Shown here piece after piece: positions 8,927 to 18,801 of a DNA stretch of 64,000 nucleotides (its first letter is position 1; each line of letters starts with the position of its first letter). The stretch spans positions 1 to 64,000 of the forward strand of contig NZ_JAKNRW010000004.1 of NCBI RefSeq assembly GCF_023072615.1, read 5' to 3'. Under the pieces are notes generated by a model. That model made no database searches and had not been told where the DNA came from. It was given only the letters and a program-made list of their open reading frames with translations. Origin of the DNA: Pseudomonas violetae. GTDB taxonomy: Bacteria; Pseudomonadota; Gammaproteobacteria; Pseudomonadales; Pseudomonadaceae. The position numbers and the translations under genes were made by a program.

Positions 8927-9245
8927 ATAGTACAGATGGCCGCTGGCGCAAACACAGTTTCGCCAGCAAGCTATCGCGAACACCTAATCTGTTTAAAACT
9001 GTACTACTGTACTGGTCAATTCCTACAGAAAATCCCCCTCCCGACTGCCAAGACCAACACAATCGCACCACTTTAGTGCCGACAAGTACAGTTGCTTCAA
9101 TTTAGACCAGTACACCACCTATTAACAGTTAACTGGTACCTCACAATACAGTTGAACTGTATCTACAGGGACTGGCCAAACGAGAGGATCATTGGCATCA
9201 GTTAAACCACTACCTAATCCCGCCACAAGCGGAAGGATGTCAACC
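8927..9245. other. Non-coding region rich in operator-like motifs upstream of a DUF1127 gene
   Basis: No gene is visible. The left part has a GCTGGCG/CGCCAGC hairpin (about 8942-8967) without a T-run, beside a degenerate REP remnant. The right part (8997-9162) is dense in copies of ACTGTAC/GTACAGT and ACTGGTAC/GTACCAGT, listed separately. Confidence 0.6.
8997..9162. promoter_or_regulatory. Cluster of ACTGTAC / ACYGGTAC operator-like sites
   Basis: Sites seen: AACTGTAC (8997-9004), ACTGTACTGGTC (9006-9017), GTACAGTT (9086-9093), GACCAGTACA (9105-9114), AACTGGTACC (9131-9140) and the perfect palindrome ATACAGTT-G-AACTGTAT (9146-9162). The same pair recurs upstream of the DUF2388 genes. Half-sites in mixed orientation and spacing are reminiscent of MocR/GntR-type regulators, but that identification is inference and no such regulator gene lies in the window. 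Confidence 0.55.
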
Positions 9246-9461
9246 ATGGAACGTACACTCAGTTCCGAACTGTTCTTCGAAGATACCGCTGCAAAAACCC
9301 AGGCTTCGATGCCTCTTCGCGTTATCGCCAACCTGATGTTGTGGCAGCGCCGCATCTCCAGCCGCCATCAACTGGCTCGCCTGGATTCGCGTCTGCTGGC
9401 TGACGCCGGGATTAGCGAAGCACAACGCTACGAAGAGCTGAGCAAGCCGTTCTGGCGCTAA
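9246..9461 (+). CDS. DUF1127 family small protein
   Basis: A 71-residue protein ending in the basic DUF1127 (YjiS-like) helix-loop-helix: LMLWQRRISSRHQLARLDSR, then LLADAGISEAQRYEELSKPFW. Arginine-rich DUF1127 proteins have been linked to RNA binding and phosphate or stress responses in alphaproteobacteria; the role in Pseudomonas is unknown. The start is the ATG giving MERTLSSELF, with GGAAGG nine bases upstream; a second ATG nine bases earlier is possible. It is monocistronic, bounded by the operator-like cluster and an intrinsic terminator. Confidence 0.85.
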   Translation: MERTLSSELFFEDTAAKTQASMPLRVIANLMLWQRRISSRHQLARLDSRLLADAGISEAQRYEELSKPFWR

Positions 9462-9522
9462 GTAGCGTCGCTGGCTCTGACCTTCAGGGTCCACCGCCAG
9501 CAACTCGAATTGCACAAACAAG

Positions 9523-9551
9523 ACCCGTCGCCGGAAACCGCGACGGGTTTT
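9523..9551 (+). terminator. Intrinsic terminator after the DUF1127 gene
   Basis: A perfect 9-bp stem ACCCGTCGC / GCGACGGGT with an 8-base loop is followed by TTTTG. It separates the DUF1127 transcript from the DUF2388 genes. Confidence 0.8.
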
Positions 9552-9578
9552 GTCGTTTCAGGGTCGACAAAAGAACGA

Positions 9579-9617
9579 ACCAGTACAGTTTTTTATAAAA
9601 TTAATTAGACCGGTACA
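9579..9617. promoter_or_regulatory. Operator-like motif pair upstream of the DUF2388 cluster
   Basis: ACCAGTACAGTT (9579-9590) and GACCGGTACA (9608-9617) flank an AT-rich core (TTTTATAAAATTAATTA) that could contain a promoter -10. The same two words, GTACAGTT then GACCRGTACA, occur in the same order at 9086-9114 upstream of the DUF1127 gene. This suggests one regulator acts on both. Confidence 0.5.
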
Positions 9618-9753
9618 CTCTGCGCGTGACCAATATTGGCTGTTCGAATCCGCCTTCCCCGGCCTAATATCCAAACGGAACGTGGCGAATGCTGCAAAAC
9701 AGACGTCCGATTCAATAAGCCACCTCTCAATCGGTTTTTATAGGAGTTACACC

Positions 9754-10071
9754 ATGTCCCGTCTTCGTCTGCTCAGCGCCGCAGCCCTGCTCGCCGTGGC
9801 TGCCAATTCCCACGCCACTAGCTTCATCGTGACCACCGATGCCGTTGTCGGCGCACTGAAAGCTACTTCCGATGCGACTTCCGACGTCACCTCCTCCTTT
9901 CGCGACGATAAGATTGTCCGTGCCGCTCGCGATGACGCTGCCAGCTTCGTAGCCAGTGAAGGTTCGATCCGTGGCGTGAAGCTGGAAAGCGCGCTGGACC
10001 ACATTCGCCACCAGGCGCCTCAGCTGAACGCAACCGATGCACAGCTGGCACAAGCCATCCTGACCATCTGA
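9754..10071 (+). CDS. DUF2388 family secreted small protein (copy 1)
   Basis: A 105-residue protein with a Sec signal peptide (MSRLRLLSAAALLAVAANSHA, cleavage likely after SHA), so it is probably periplasmic. The mature part carries the DUF2388 pattern: TS-rich start, FRDDKIVRAARDDAASFVAS, then IRG, LESAL and LAQAIL near the end. The start is supported by TAGGAGTT six bases upstream. It is the first of three tandem paralogues at 9754, 10180 and 10525 that lead into an HExxH/DUF4105 gene. The function of the family is unknown to me. Confidence 0.85.
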   Translation: MSRLRLLSAAALLAVAANSHATSFIVTTDAVVGALKATSDATSDVTSSFRDDKIVRAARDDAASFVASEGSIRGVKLESALDHIRHQAPQLNATDAQLAQAILTI

Positions 10072-10085
10072 CTCGACTGACTGAC

Positions 10086-10115
10086 ATGGGGTACGCAAGA
10101 CGTATCCCATTATTT
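10086..10115 (+). terminator. Possible weak terminator between DUF2388 copies 1 and 2
   Basis: ATGGGGTACG (10086-10095) pairs with CGTATCCCAT (10101-10110; one wobble) around a 5-base loop and is followed by TATTT. The imperfect U-tract suggests partial termination, which would make copy 1 more abundant than the downstream genes. Confidence 0.5.
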
Positions 10116-10179
10116 CAACGCTGGCTCTAAAACAGGCATTACGCTAGCCTTCTGACTCGTTTATCAGCTATCGAGCCTC

Positions 10180-10497
10180 ATGCGTTTTCTTTCAAATCTG
10201 TTGATCACTCCGGTATTAATGGCTATCGGCTGGTCGGGATCTGCCCAGGCTTACGACGCCTTCAACCTGTCCACCCAAGGCATCGTCGCCAGCGGCTATG
10301 CCACAAGCATGGTGACCTCGGCACCCTTCGACCGTAAGCTACTGCTCGCTGCACAGGATGACGCTGCCACCTTTATCGCCACCGATGGGGCATTGCGAGG
10401 AGCGCGACTGGAGTCCGCACTGGTTTATTTGCGCCATACCCGGCCAAAACTTCATGCAAGCGACCTTGAACTGGCGCAGGCAATTCTCGTCCAATAG
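10180..10497 (+). CDS. DUF2388 family secreted small protein (copy 2)
   Basis: A 105-residue paralogue of its two neighbours, with a signal peptide (MRFLSNLLITPVLMAIGWSG, then SAQA). It keeps the core pattern (LLAAQDDAATFIATDGALRG, LESAL, LELAQAIL) but lacks the acidic RDDKIVR stretch, having APFDRKLL instead. It is the most divergent of the three. The 108-bp gap before it holds a weak terminator-like hairpin, and the third copy starts 27 bp after its stop. Function unknown; export to the periplasm is inferred. Confidence 0.8.
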   Translation: MRFLSNLLITPVLMAIGWSGSAQAYDAFNLSTQGIVASGYATSMVTSAPFDRKLLLAAQDDAATFIATDGALRGARLESALVYLRHTRPKLHASDLELAQAILVQ

Positions 10498-10524
10498 TTA
10501 TCCTCGTACTTCCGGAGTCGTTCC

Positions 10525-10845
10525 ATGCGTAACCCGCTGATTGCCGCCACCCTTGGCCTGTTGTTGTTAGCCGATATGGCCCAGGCGCAAACCCTGGTAG
10601 CCACCAGTAACATCGTCATTCGTGCCAGCCAGCGCACGCTTGATTTCACCTCGGACACCACCACGTCGATCCGTGATTCGAAAATTGTCCGTGAAGCCCA
10701 TGACGATGCCGCCAGTTTTGTTGCCAGCGATGGCAACATCCGCGGTGCACACCTTGAAGCGGCTTTCGATACCTTGCGCACCCGTGTGCCCGAAGCGCGT
10801 GGCGCCAGTGACCAGGTTCTCGCCGAAGCCATCCTCGCACTGTGA
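10525..10845 (+). CDS. DUF2388 family secreted small protein (copy 3)
   Basis: A 106-residue protein with a signal peptide ending in MAQA (cleavage before QTLVATSN). The mature region resembles copy 1 closely: IRDSKIVREAHDDAASFVAS, then DGNIRG, LEAAFDTLR and LAEAIL. Its TGA overlaps the GTG start of the large downstream gene by three bases (GTGA), so the two are translationally coupled. That is the best clue that these small proteins work with the DUF4105 protein. Function unknown. Confidence 0.85.
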   Translation: MRNPLIAATLGLLLLADMAQAQTLVATSNIVIRASQRTLDFTSDTTTSIRDSKIVREAHDDAASFVASDGNIRGAHLEAAFDTLRTRVPEARGASDQVLAEAILAL

Positions 10846-12803
10846 GGTCGGTAGGCGCCTGGCTGCTGGCCGGGGTCGTGTTGCTGCTCGGCAACACGGC
10901 CCAGGCTGACCTGCAATTACGGCTCAAGACCTCAGGCCTGAGCCCCGCGCAACAACAGGCCAGCCAGGCGCTCCTTGATGAAGCCATGCAGGCGCTACCG
11001 CCACGCTTCATCCAGCAACTTGACCGCCGCATCGACGTCGGCTGGACCGACGACATGCCCGCCAACGCCTACGGCCAGGCGTCACTGGTTTCCGAACTCG
11101 ACCTGAACCGCAATCTGCTCGACAGCCTCACGGACGGCAGCGCCGCGAGCAAAAAGACCTATCGCCCCCACGGCACTGTGCGCCGGGAGATACTCGCGAC
11201 GGTGTTGCACGAACTCACCCACATCTATGACCGCTCACGTCTGTGGACGGGAGCCGAACGCACGCTGATCCAGCGCTGCACCCGGCGTAACAGCAGTACC
11301 GGACTGGTCGGCATGCCGGACGAGTGTCGCGGCCAGAACGACCGACGCTTTACCATCAGCGACGATCCACGCCTGCTCGACCTAGCTGGCTGGCAACAAT
11401 ATGTCGGTCGTCGTGGGGAGCGCGAGCAGCACAATCGCCAGATCGCGCGCAGCCCGGACATCTACGAGACCAGCAGCCCGAAGGAATTCGTGGCGGTCAA
11501 CATGGAGTATTTCCTCCTCGACCCGAGCTACGCCTGCCGTCGCCCCGCACTCTATCGTTATTACCAGAAACACTTCGGTTGGGCCCCTACCGCCAGGGAC
11601 ACCTGCGCCAAATCCTTTGCCTTCCTCAATGCAGGCAACGATTTCGCCAAGCAACCCCTGGGTCAGGTAGACCCGGAGCGGGTTTACGCAGTCGACTATC
11701 TACTGGCCGAAGCCAATCAGAACTGGGTCAGTCGCTGGGGCCACAGCATGTTGCGCCTGGTGATCTGTGCGCCGGGTCGACCGCGGGGGCCGGATTGCCG
11801 CCTGGATCTTGATCAACACCTGGTGCTGTCGTACCGCGCCTTCGTCGGTGACGTGCAACTGTCGAGCTGGGACGGGCTGGTCGGGAAATACCCGTCGCGC
11901 CTGTTCGTGCTGCCGCTGGCCCAGGTGATCGACGAATACACCAAGACCGAGCTGCGCAGCCTGGCCTCGATTCCGCTCACCCTGTCACGCAACGAGATCG
12001 AAGAGGTGGTCGAGCACGCGGCCGAGATGCATTGGAGTTATGACGGCAACTATTTCTTCCTGTCCAACAACTGTGCAGTCGAAGGGCTGAAACTGTTACG
12101 CAGTGGCACTAACAACAAGCAACTGGTTGGCCTTGACAGCATCATGCCCAACGGATTGCTGGAAGTGCTGAAGGGTCGCGGACTGGCGGATACCAGCGTC
12201 CTTGATGATCCGCGCGAAGCCTTGCGCCTGGGGTATCGCTTCGACTCATTCCGCGACCGCTACCAGGCGATGTTCGAGGTGCTGAAAAAGCACTTGCCGA
12301 TCAAGCAGGAGAACGTTGAGGACTGGCTGGCGCTCAAGGCTCAAGAGCGGCGCCAATGGATCGAGCAGGCGGACCTTCGCACCAGTGCCGCGCTGCTTCT
12401 ACTGGAGCAGGCTGCGTTCCGGCAACAATTGGTGCTGGCGCAGGATGAGGTCAAGCAACGTTATCTGGGCGCACGGGAATTGAAGAACGGCGGCATGGAA
12501 AAGGCCAACGCTACACTGCAACAGATTCTTGCCAACAGCGGCTTCCTCAGCCGGCCGGCCGAACTGCTCGGTACAGGCGGCTACGGATTGCCCCAGCCAA
12601 GCGAGTGGCAACGACTGGAATCGGAAAGCAGCCTTCGCCAGAAACAGCTTCAGGTGCTAACCGGCGATCTGGACAAGGAAGTCAGAGCCCTGCTGGACCC
12701 GGCTCGGGCCGCCGAGATGGCGGAGAACGAGGCCAACCTGAAGCAGGTTGGCGAGCATTTGCGCCAATTGCACAAGGCAGCTGGCGGACTGGAGCTGCCC
12801 TGA
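10842..12803 (+). CDS. Envelope protein with HExxH motif and DUF4105 (Lnb-type) domain
   Basis: A 653-residue protein with a signal peptide (hydrophobic WLLAGVVLLLGNTAQA) and so probably periplasmic. A zinc-peptidase-like HELTH lies at residues 123-127, and downstream KEFVAVNMEYFL could supply a third ligand. A second region near residue 290-310 (NWVSRWGHSMLRLVICAPG) and the FLSNNCAVEGLKLL segment are typical of DUF4105, a predicted Lnb-like periplasmic domain. The C-terminal third is hydrophilic and helical. It starts at GTG overlapping the upstream DUF2388 stop. Peptidase activity is suggested by the motif only; the substrate is unknown. Confidence 0.8.
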   Translation: MRSVGAWLLAGVVLLLGNTAQADLQLRLKTSGLSPAQQQASQALLDEAMQALPPRFIQQLDRRIDVGWTDDMPANAYGQASLVSELDLNRNLLDSLTDGSAASKKTYRPHGTVRREILATVLHELTHIYDRSRLWTGAERTLIQRCTRRNSSTGLVGMPDECRGQNDRRFTISDDPRLLDLAGWQQYVGRRGEREQHNRQIARSPDIYETSSPKEFVAVNMEYFLLDPSYACRRPALYRYYQKHFGWAPTARDTCAKSFAFLNAGNDFAKQPLGQVDPERVYAVDYLLAEANQNWVSRWGHSMLRLVICAPGRPRGPDCRLDLDQHLVLSYRAFVGDVQLSSWDGLVGKYPSRLFVLPLAQVIDEYTKTELRSLASIPLTLSRNEIEEVVEHAAEMHWSYDGNYFFLSNNCAVEGLKLLRSGTNNKQLVGLDSIMPNGLLEVLKGRGLADTSVLDDPREALRLGYRFDSFRDRYQAMFEVLKKHLPIKQENVEDWLALKAQERRQWIEQADLRTSAALLLLEQAAFRQQLVLAQDEVKQRYLGARELKNGGMEKANATLQQILANSGFLSRPAELLGTGGYGLPQPSEWQRLESESSLRQKQLQVLTGDLDKEVRALLDPARAAEMAENEANLKQVGEHLRQLHKAAGGLELP

Positions 12804-12818
12804 TGCACAGGAGGGGAG

Positions 12819-13274
12819 TTACAAAACCCCCTCCAGAATTTCATAAACAATACCCGTCCCCACGGCGATCAGCACAATGTCACCACCGGCAAGGCGCCAT
12901 TCGTAACCGGGGTAATGCGGCAGCCGACCCAAAGCCCTTTTGTCCAGGCGCTCGCCGTAGTAACCCCGTGGTAACGGCCGACCACGTTCCAGATGGATGC
13001 CATGCGGTGGTGGCGCACCCCGCACGAAATAGCTGTGGTTATCCCGGATGGTCTGACGAATCGGACCGAAATCCCGTGGCGGTGGACCGCCGCGACGGTT
13101 GTCCTGCGGACCTCGGTGTTCGTCACCGCGATTGTTTGCGTGATTGTCGTTATGGCTCTGCTGCGGGCCGCCTCGGTCGTGATCGTCGCGCTGATCTGCG
13201 TTCGCACTCAGCAACGGGGTGGCACTGAGCATCAGCACGCCTAAGCTGGCAATCAAACGTTTCGGCATTTTCAT
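12819..13274 (-). CDS. RcnB family periplasmic protein
   Basis: A 151-residue exported protein. A signal peptide (MKMPKRLIASLGVLMLSATP.., cleavage near ANA) is followed by a long Asp/Arg/His/Asn-rich disordered segment (about residues 25-70), then an RcnB-like end with two elements: GYYGERL and YPGYEWRLAGGDIVLI. RcnB of E. coli is linked to nickel/cobalt homeostasis, but many paralogues have no known metal role. The ATG at 13274 has GAGGA upstream; an in-frame ATG six bases later also exists. It ends 15 bp from the convergent DUF4105 gene. Confidence 0.75.
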   Translation of the reverse strand: MKMPKRLIASLGVLMLSATPLLSANADQRDDHDRGGPQQSHNDNHANNRGDEHRGPQDNRRGGPPPRDFGPIRQTIRDNHSYFVRGAPPPHGIHLERGRPLPRGYYGERLDKRALGRLPHYPGYEWRLAGGDIVLIAVGTGIVYEILEGVL

Positions 13275-13301
13275 CTGGTCAATCCTCACTGCACAAACAG
13301 C

Positions 13302-13334
13302 AAAAAGGGCTTCAGAACGCAGTCCTGAAGCCCT
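13302..13334 (-). terminator. Intrinsic terminator of trpBA (leftward)
   Basis: On the minus strand a perfect 10-bp stem (AGGGCTTCAG / CTGAAGCCCT) with a 9-base loop is followed by five T's. It lies about 60 bp past the trpA stop and just upstream of the RcnB-like gene, insulating it from trp transcription. Confidence 0.85.
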
Positions 13335-13395
13335 CGGTCTTGCTGATTAGTCTGTGCCGCGAAGCTCAAATTCCTCTGTAAAAGGAAATTTACTC

Positions 13396-14207
13396 TCAGC
13401 TGACACGGGCCTTACGAACGCCTTCCGACAAAGCTGCGCAAAGGCTCAACACACCATCGATCGCCTGGTCAGGTGTCGAGGCATTGGCAATGTGATCGAT
13501 CAATGCCGAACCCACCACGACACCGTCCGCAAGACGCGCAATCGCTGCAGCCTGCTCTGGCGTACGGATCCCGAAACCAATGCTGATCGGCAGGTCGGTA
13601 TGGCGGCGCAGACGAGCAACGGCTTCCTCCACATGCTCCAGGGTCGCCGCGCCAGCACCGGTCACACCAGCCACTGACACGTAGTAGACGAAACCAGAGC
13701 TGCCGTTCAGCACCGTTGGCAGACGCACATCATCGGTGGTCGGCGTAGTCAGGCGGATGAAGTCCAGGCCCGCGGCCTGTGCCGGGTAGCACAACTCACC
13801 GTTATGCTCAGGTGGCAGATCAACCACAATCAAACCATCCACACCGGCGGCTTTGGCGTCTTCAATGAACTGCGGCACGCCATACATGTGGATCGGGTTG
13901 AAGTACCCCATCAACACCAGCGGCGTATCGGTATTGCCTTCACGAAATTCGCGCACCATCTGCAGGGTTTTCGCCAAGTTCTGTTTGGCACCCAAGGCGC
14001 GGATGTTCGCCAGCTGGATCGCAGGGCCGTCGGCCATTGGGTCAGTGAACGGCATGCCCAGTTCGATGACGTCGGCACCCGCACCTGGCAGCCCCTTGAG
14101 GATCGCCAGTGACGTGTCATAGCTCGGGTCACCGGCGGTCACGAAGGTCACCAGGGCAGCGCGATTCTGTTCCTTGAGTTCGGAAAAACGGGTTTGCAGG
14201 CGGCTCA

Positions 14208-14208
<1 letters not shown>
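13396..14208 (-). CDS. trpA: Tryptophan synthase alpha subunit
   Basis: A 270-residue TIM-barrel enzyme that cleaves indole-3-glycerol phosphate to indole and glyceraldehyde 3-phosphate. The catalytic Glu and Asp are visible in [19 protein letters not shown] (key residues E in IELG and D in PMADG). The phosphate-binding loop [10 protein letters not shown] and [12 protein letters not shown] lie near the C-terminus. Its ATG overlaps the trpB stop (TGATG), so the subunits are coupled. TrpA forms the alpha2beta2 complex with TrpB. Length is normal for the family. Confidence 0.96.
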
Positions 14209-16445
<2,237 letters not shown>

Positions 16446-16449
<4 letters not shown>

Positions 16450-16772
16450 TCGCCACGCTTGCACAGCAGATAGGCTGCCAGCAAACCCAGAGCACCCACA
16501 GCGACACCGGCGGTGGTCCAAGGGTGCTCCTGAGCGTAGTCACGAGTGGCAATCCCGGTTTCACGGGTTTTGACTTTGACTTCTTCGTAGGCGTCGCTGA
16601 GCAGGTGCCGCGAGTGTTTCAGCGCGTTCTCAGCGTTGGCTTTCAAAACTTTCAAGGTTTTGCGCGACTCGTCCGAGGCGTCGTCCTTCAGACTTTCCAA
16701 AGACTTCAGAAGACTCTCGATCTCGGCTTCCATGCTTTGCAATGAGGCTTTACGTAAAGAGGTATTGGCCAT
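16446..16772 (-). CDS. DUF883 family (YqjD/ElaB-like) membrane-anchored protein
   Basis: A 108-residue protein with a helical, Lys/Glu-rich region (about 10-80, likely coiled coil), then the conserved REHPWTT-like segment [29 protein letters not shown], with a single C-terminal membrane helix. E. coli members (YqjD, ElaB) are inner-membrane proteins that bind stationary-phase ribosomes and are RpoS-dependent. A similar role here is inference. It is convergent with trpI, overlapping its stop by four bases. Confidence 0.85.
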
Positions 16773-16929
16773 GGTGGCTCTCCTGCATTGATGATGAGTG
16801 GCGTGTGTAGGTTGGGACTACAGCGGTTTGAGAAAGTGCAGTAAATCTGAACTTCTGCATTGAGTTGACCGACAGAAGTAATACGAAAATTCACTGCTAG
16901 TCTGTATTTAATACCCCAAGGAGAACACC

Positions 16930-17145
16930 ATGACTGATCACCATACGTACAAGAAAGTCGAGCTGGTCGGCTCATCTACCAGCAGCATCGAAGACGCGAT
17001 CAACAACGCACTGGCCGAAGCCAGCAAGACCATCAAGCACCTGGAATGGTTTGAAGTGACCGAGACCCGTGGGCATATCGAGAACGGGCGGGCCGCGCAT
17101 TTTCAGGTAACACTTAAGGTCGGCTTCCGGATTGCCAGCAGCTGA
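16930..17145 (+). CDS. Dodecin family flavin-binding protein
   Basis: A 71-residue protein with the dodecin fold signature: [40 protein letters not shown] and VTLKVGFRI. Dodecins assemble into hollow dodecamers that store or sequester FMN/FAD or CoA. The key tryptophan that sandwiches the isoalloxazine ring would be the W in HLEWFEV. A strong AAGGAGAAC ribosome site precedes the ATG. The length is typical. Confidence 0.92.
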   Translation: MTDHHTYKKVELVGSSTSSIEDAINNALAEASKTIKHLEWFEVTETRGHIENGRAAHFQVTLKVGFRIASS

Positions 17146-17268
17146 GTTTGAGCTAGTCTTCTGAACTTGCGCGCTGGCCGAATGCCATAGGGAATGGCAA
17201 AAGCGCTACATGCGTGCACCCCTGTGAAACCTGGGTGCCCCTAATAATCCGACCAGAGGATGCATCCG

Positions 17269-17490
17269 ATGAAGAAGTTTATTTTGGCGGTAGGTTTGTT
17301 GAGCCTCGCCAGTACAGCATTCGCCGCAGGGAAACCGTGCGAAGAGCTGAAAGCCGAAATCGCCGCGAAGCTCGATGCCAAGGGCGTTTCTGGTTACTCA
17401 CTGGAAATCGTCGATAAAGGCGCTTCGGCTGGCGGCAAAGTTGTTGGCACCTGTGAAGGCGGCGCCAAGGAAATCGTCTACAAAAAGTAG
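17269..17490 (+). CDS. DUF1161 family secreted small protein (copy 1)
   Basis: A 73-residue exported protein with signal peptide MKKFILAVGLLSLASTAFAA. The mature part has the family pattern: KPCEELKAEIAAKLDAKGV, YSLEIVDK, VVGTCEGGAKEIVYKK, with two cysteines that could form a disulfide. The start has AGAGG nine bases upstream. A related gene lies 2.1 kb downstream (19409). Function unknown. Confidence 0.85.
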   Translation: MKKFILAVGLLSLASTAFAAGKPCEELKAEIAAKLDAKGVSGYSLEIVDKGASAGGKVVGTCEGGAKEIVYKK

Positions 17491-17509
17491 GCTGGTTGCG
17501 GTGCACTGA

Positions 17510-17537
17510 AAGCCGACGCAAGGGCGTCGGCTTTTTT
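17510..17537 (+). terminator. Intrinsic terminator after DUF1161 copy 1
   Basis: A perfect 10-bp stem AAGCCGACGC / GCGTCGGCTT with loop AAGG and a T-run. It lies 19 bases past the stop and between convergent genes. Confidence 0.88.
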
Positions 17538-17555
17538 ACGGCTGGAGTGTGAGTA

Positions 17556-18557
17556 TCAGCCTTTCATGACCTGCGCCAACAATTCGTAGGAATGCACGCG
17601 ATCAGCATGTTCGTACAGGTCGCAGGTGAAGATCAGCTCATCCGCCTGGGTCTGCTCGATCAACACCTCCAGTTTGGCGCGAATTTTCTGCGCACTGCCT
17701 ACCATTGCCAGGCCGAGGAAATCACCAACTGCCTCCTTCTCATGCGGCAGCCACAGACCGTCCATTGTTTTTACCGGCGGACGCTGCACAAGGCTCTGAC
17801 CACGCATCAGCGCGAGGATTCGCTGGTAGACCGAGGTCGCCAGGTAATCGGCTTGCTCGTCGGTATCCGCAGCCACCAATGGCACGCCGAGCATCACGTA
17901 AGGCTTGTCCAACACCGCTGAAGGCTTGAAGTGATTGCGATAGACGCGAATCGCCTCATGCATGAAGCGCGGGGCGAAATGTGAAGCGAAGGCATAGGGC
18001 AAACCGCGCTCACCGGCCAGTTGCGCACTGAACAGGCTCGACCCCAGCAACCACACCGGAACGTTTGTACCTGTGCCAGGCATGGCAATGATGCGTTGAT
18101 CCGGCGTGCGGGGGCCAAGGTAACGCAACAGCTCCGCCACATCAGCCGGGAAATCGTCGGCGCTGCCGGAGCGCTCTCGGCGCAAGGCGCGGGCGGTCAT
18201 CTGATCGGAGCCGGGCGCACGTCCCAGGCCGAGGTCGATACGGCCAGGATAAAGACTTTCCAGGGTGCCGAATTGTTCGGCGATCACCAGCGGCGCGTGG
18301 TTGGGCAGCATCACGCCGCCGGAACCGACACGAATGCTCGAGGTACCACCTGCCAGGTAACCCAGCAAAACCGAGGTTGCCGAGCTGGCGATGCCATCCA
18401 TGTTGTGGTGTTCGGCAACCCAGAAGCGGTTATAGCCGAATTTTTCGACGTGCTGCGCCAAATCGAGGGCATTACGCAAGGACTGGGCCGCACTGCCATT
18501 TTCCCTTACAGGTACCAGATCCAGGGTCGAAAATTTTACATCGGTCATTCGTTTCAT
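17556..18557 (-). CDS. LLM-class flavin-dependent oxidoreductase
   Basis: Luciferase-like monooxygenase of about 333 residues (TIM barrel, reduced FMN supplied by a partner reductase). Family markers are [22 protein letters not shown] near residue 30 (key part WVAEHH), [34 protein letters not shown] and the C-terminal [14 protein letters not shown]. The substrate is unknown. I chose the ATG giving MKRMTDVKF; an ATG three codons later (18548) gives MTDVKFSTL and is equally plausible. The ribosome site lies inside a strong hairpin described separately. It is convergent with the upstream DUF1161 gene. Confidence 0.85.
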   Translation of the reverse strand: MKRMTDVKFSTLDLVPVRENGSAAQSLRNALDLAQHVEKFGYNRFWVAEHHNMDGIASSATSVLLGYLAGGTSSIRVGSGGVMLPNHAPLVIAEQFGTLESLYPGRIDLGLGRAPGSDQMTARALRRERSGSADDFPADVAELLRYLGPRTPDQRIIAMPGTGTNVPVWLLGSSLFSAQLAGERGLPYAFASHFAPRFMHEAIRVYRNHFKPSAVLDKPYVMLGVPLVAADTDEQADYLATSVYQRILALMRGQSLVQRPPVKTMDGLWLPHEKEAVGDFLGLAMVGSAQKIRAKLEVLIEQTQADELIFTCDLYEHADRVHSYELLAQVMKG

Positions 18558-18616
18558 AAACCTGCTTCTCCAATCGGGGGGAGCAGGTTTTTTCTTGCGA
18601 ACGAAAACCTGCTGAA
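18558..18616 (-). promoter_or_regulatory. Leader with two mutually exclusive hairpins before the LLM gene
   Basis: On the minus strand AGCAGGTTT occurs twice (18607-18615 and 18558-18566) around one complementary copy, AAACCTGCT (18582-18590). The middle copy can pair with the upstream repeat or, in a stem of about 14 bp, with the downstream repeat that carries the ribosome site and abuts the start codon. The two structures exclude each other. A further minus-strand hairpin plus T-run (CCTAC/GTAGG, 18673-18696) lies upstream. A switching role is inference. Confidence 0.45.
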
Positions 18617-18801
18617 TCCATAAGCGTGTTTCATGCAATGAGGGCATATACCCGAGTTTCAATAGCCAACACAAAAAAACCTACGGAAACGGTAGGACTT
18701 TGCAGATCGGGTGAACTTTGCACCTGCGTCTATCCTCAGAACCCTAGCAACCGAAAACCACGAAGGCGCGACGATTCGCGCCCGATCTTGAGGAGGCAGA
18801 C

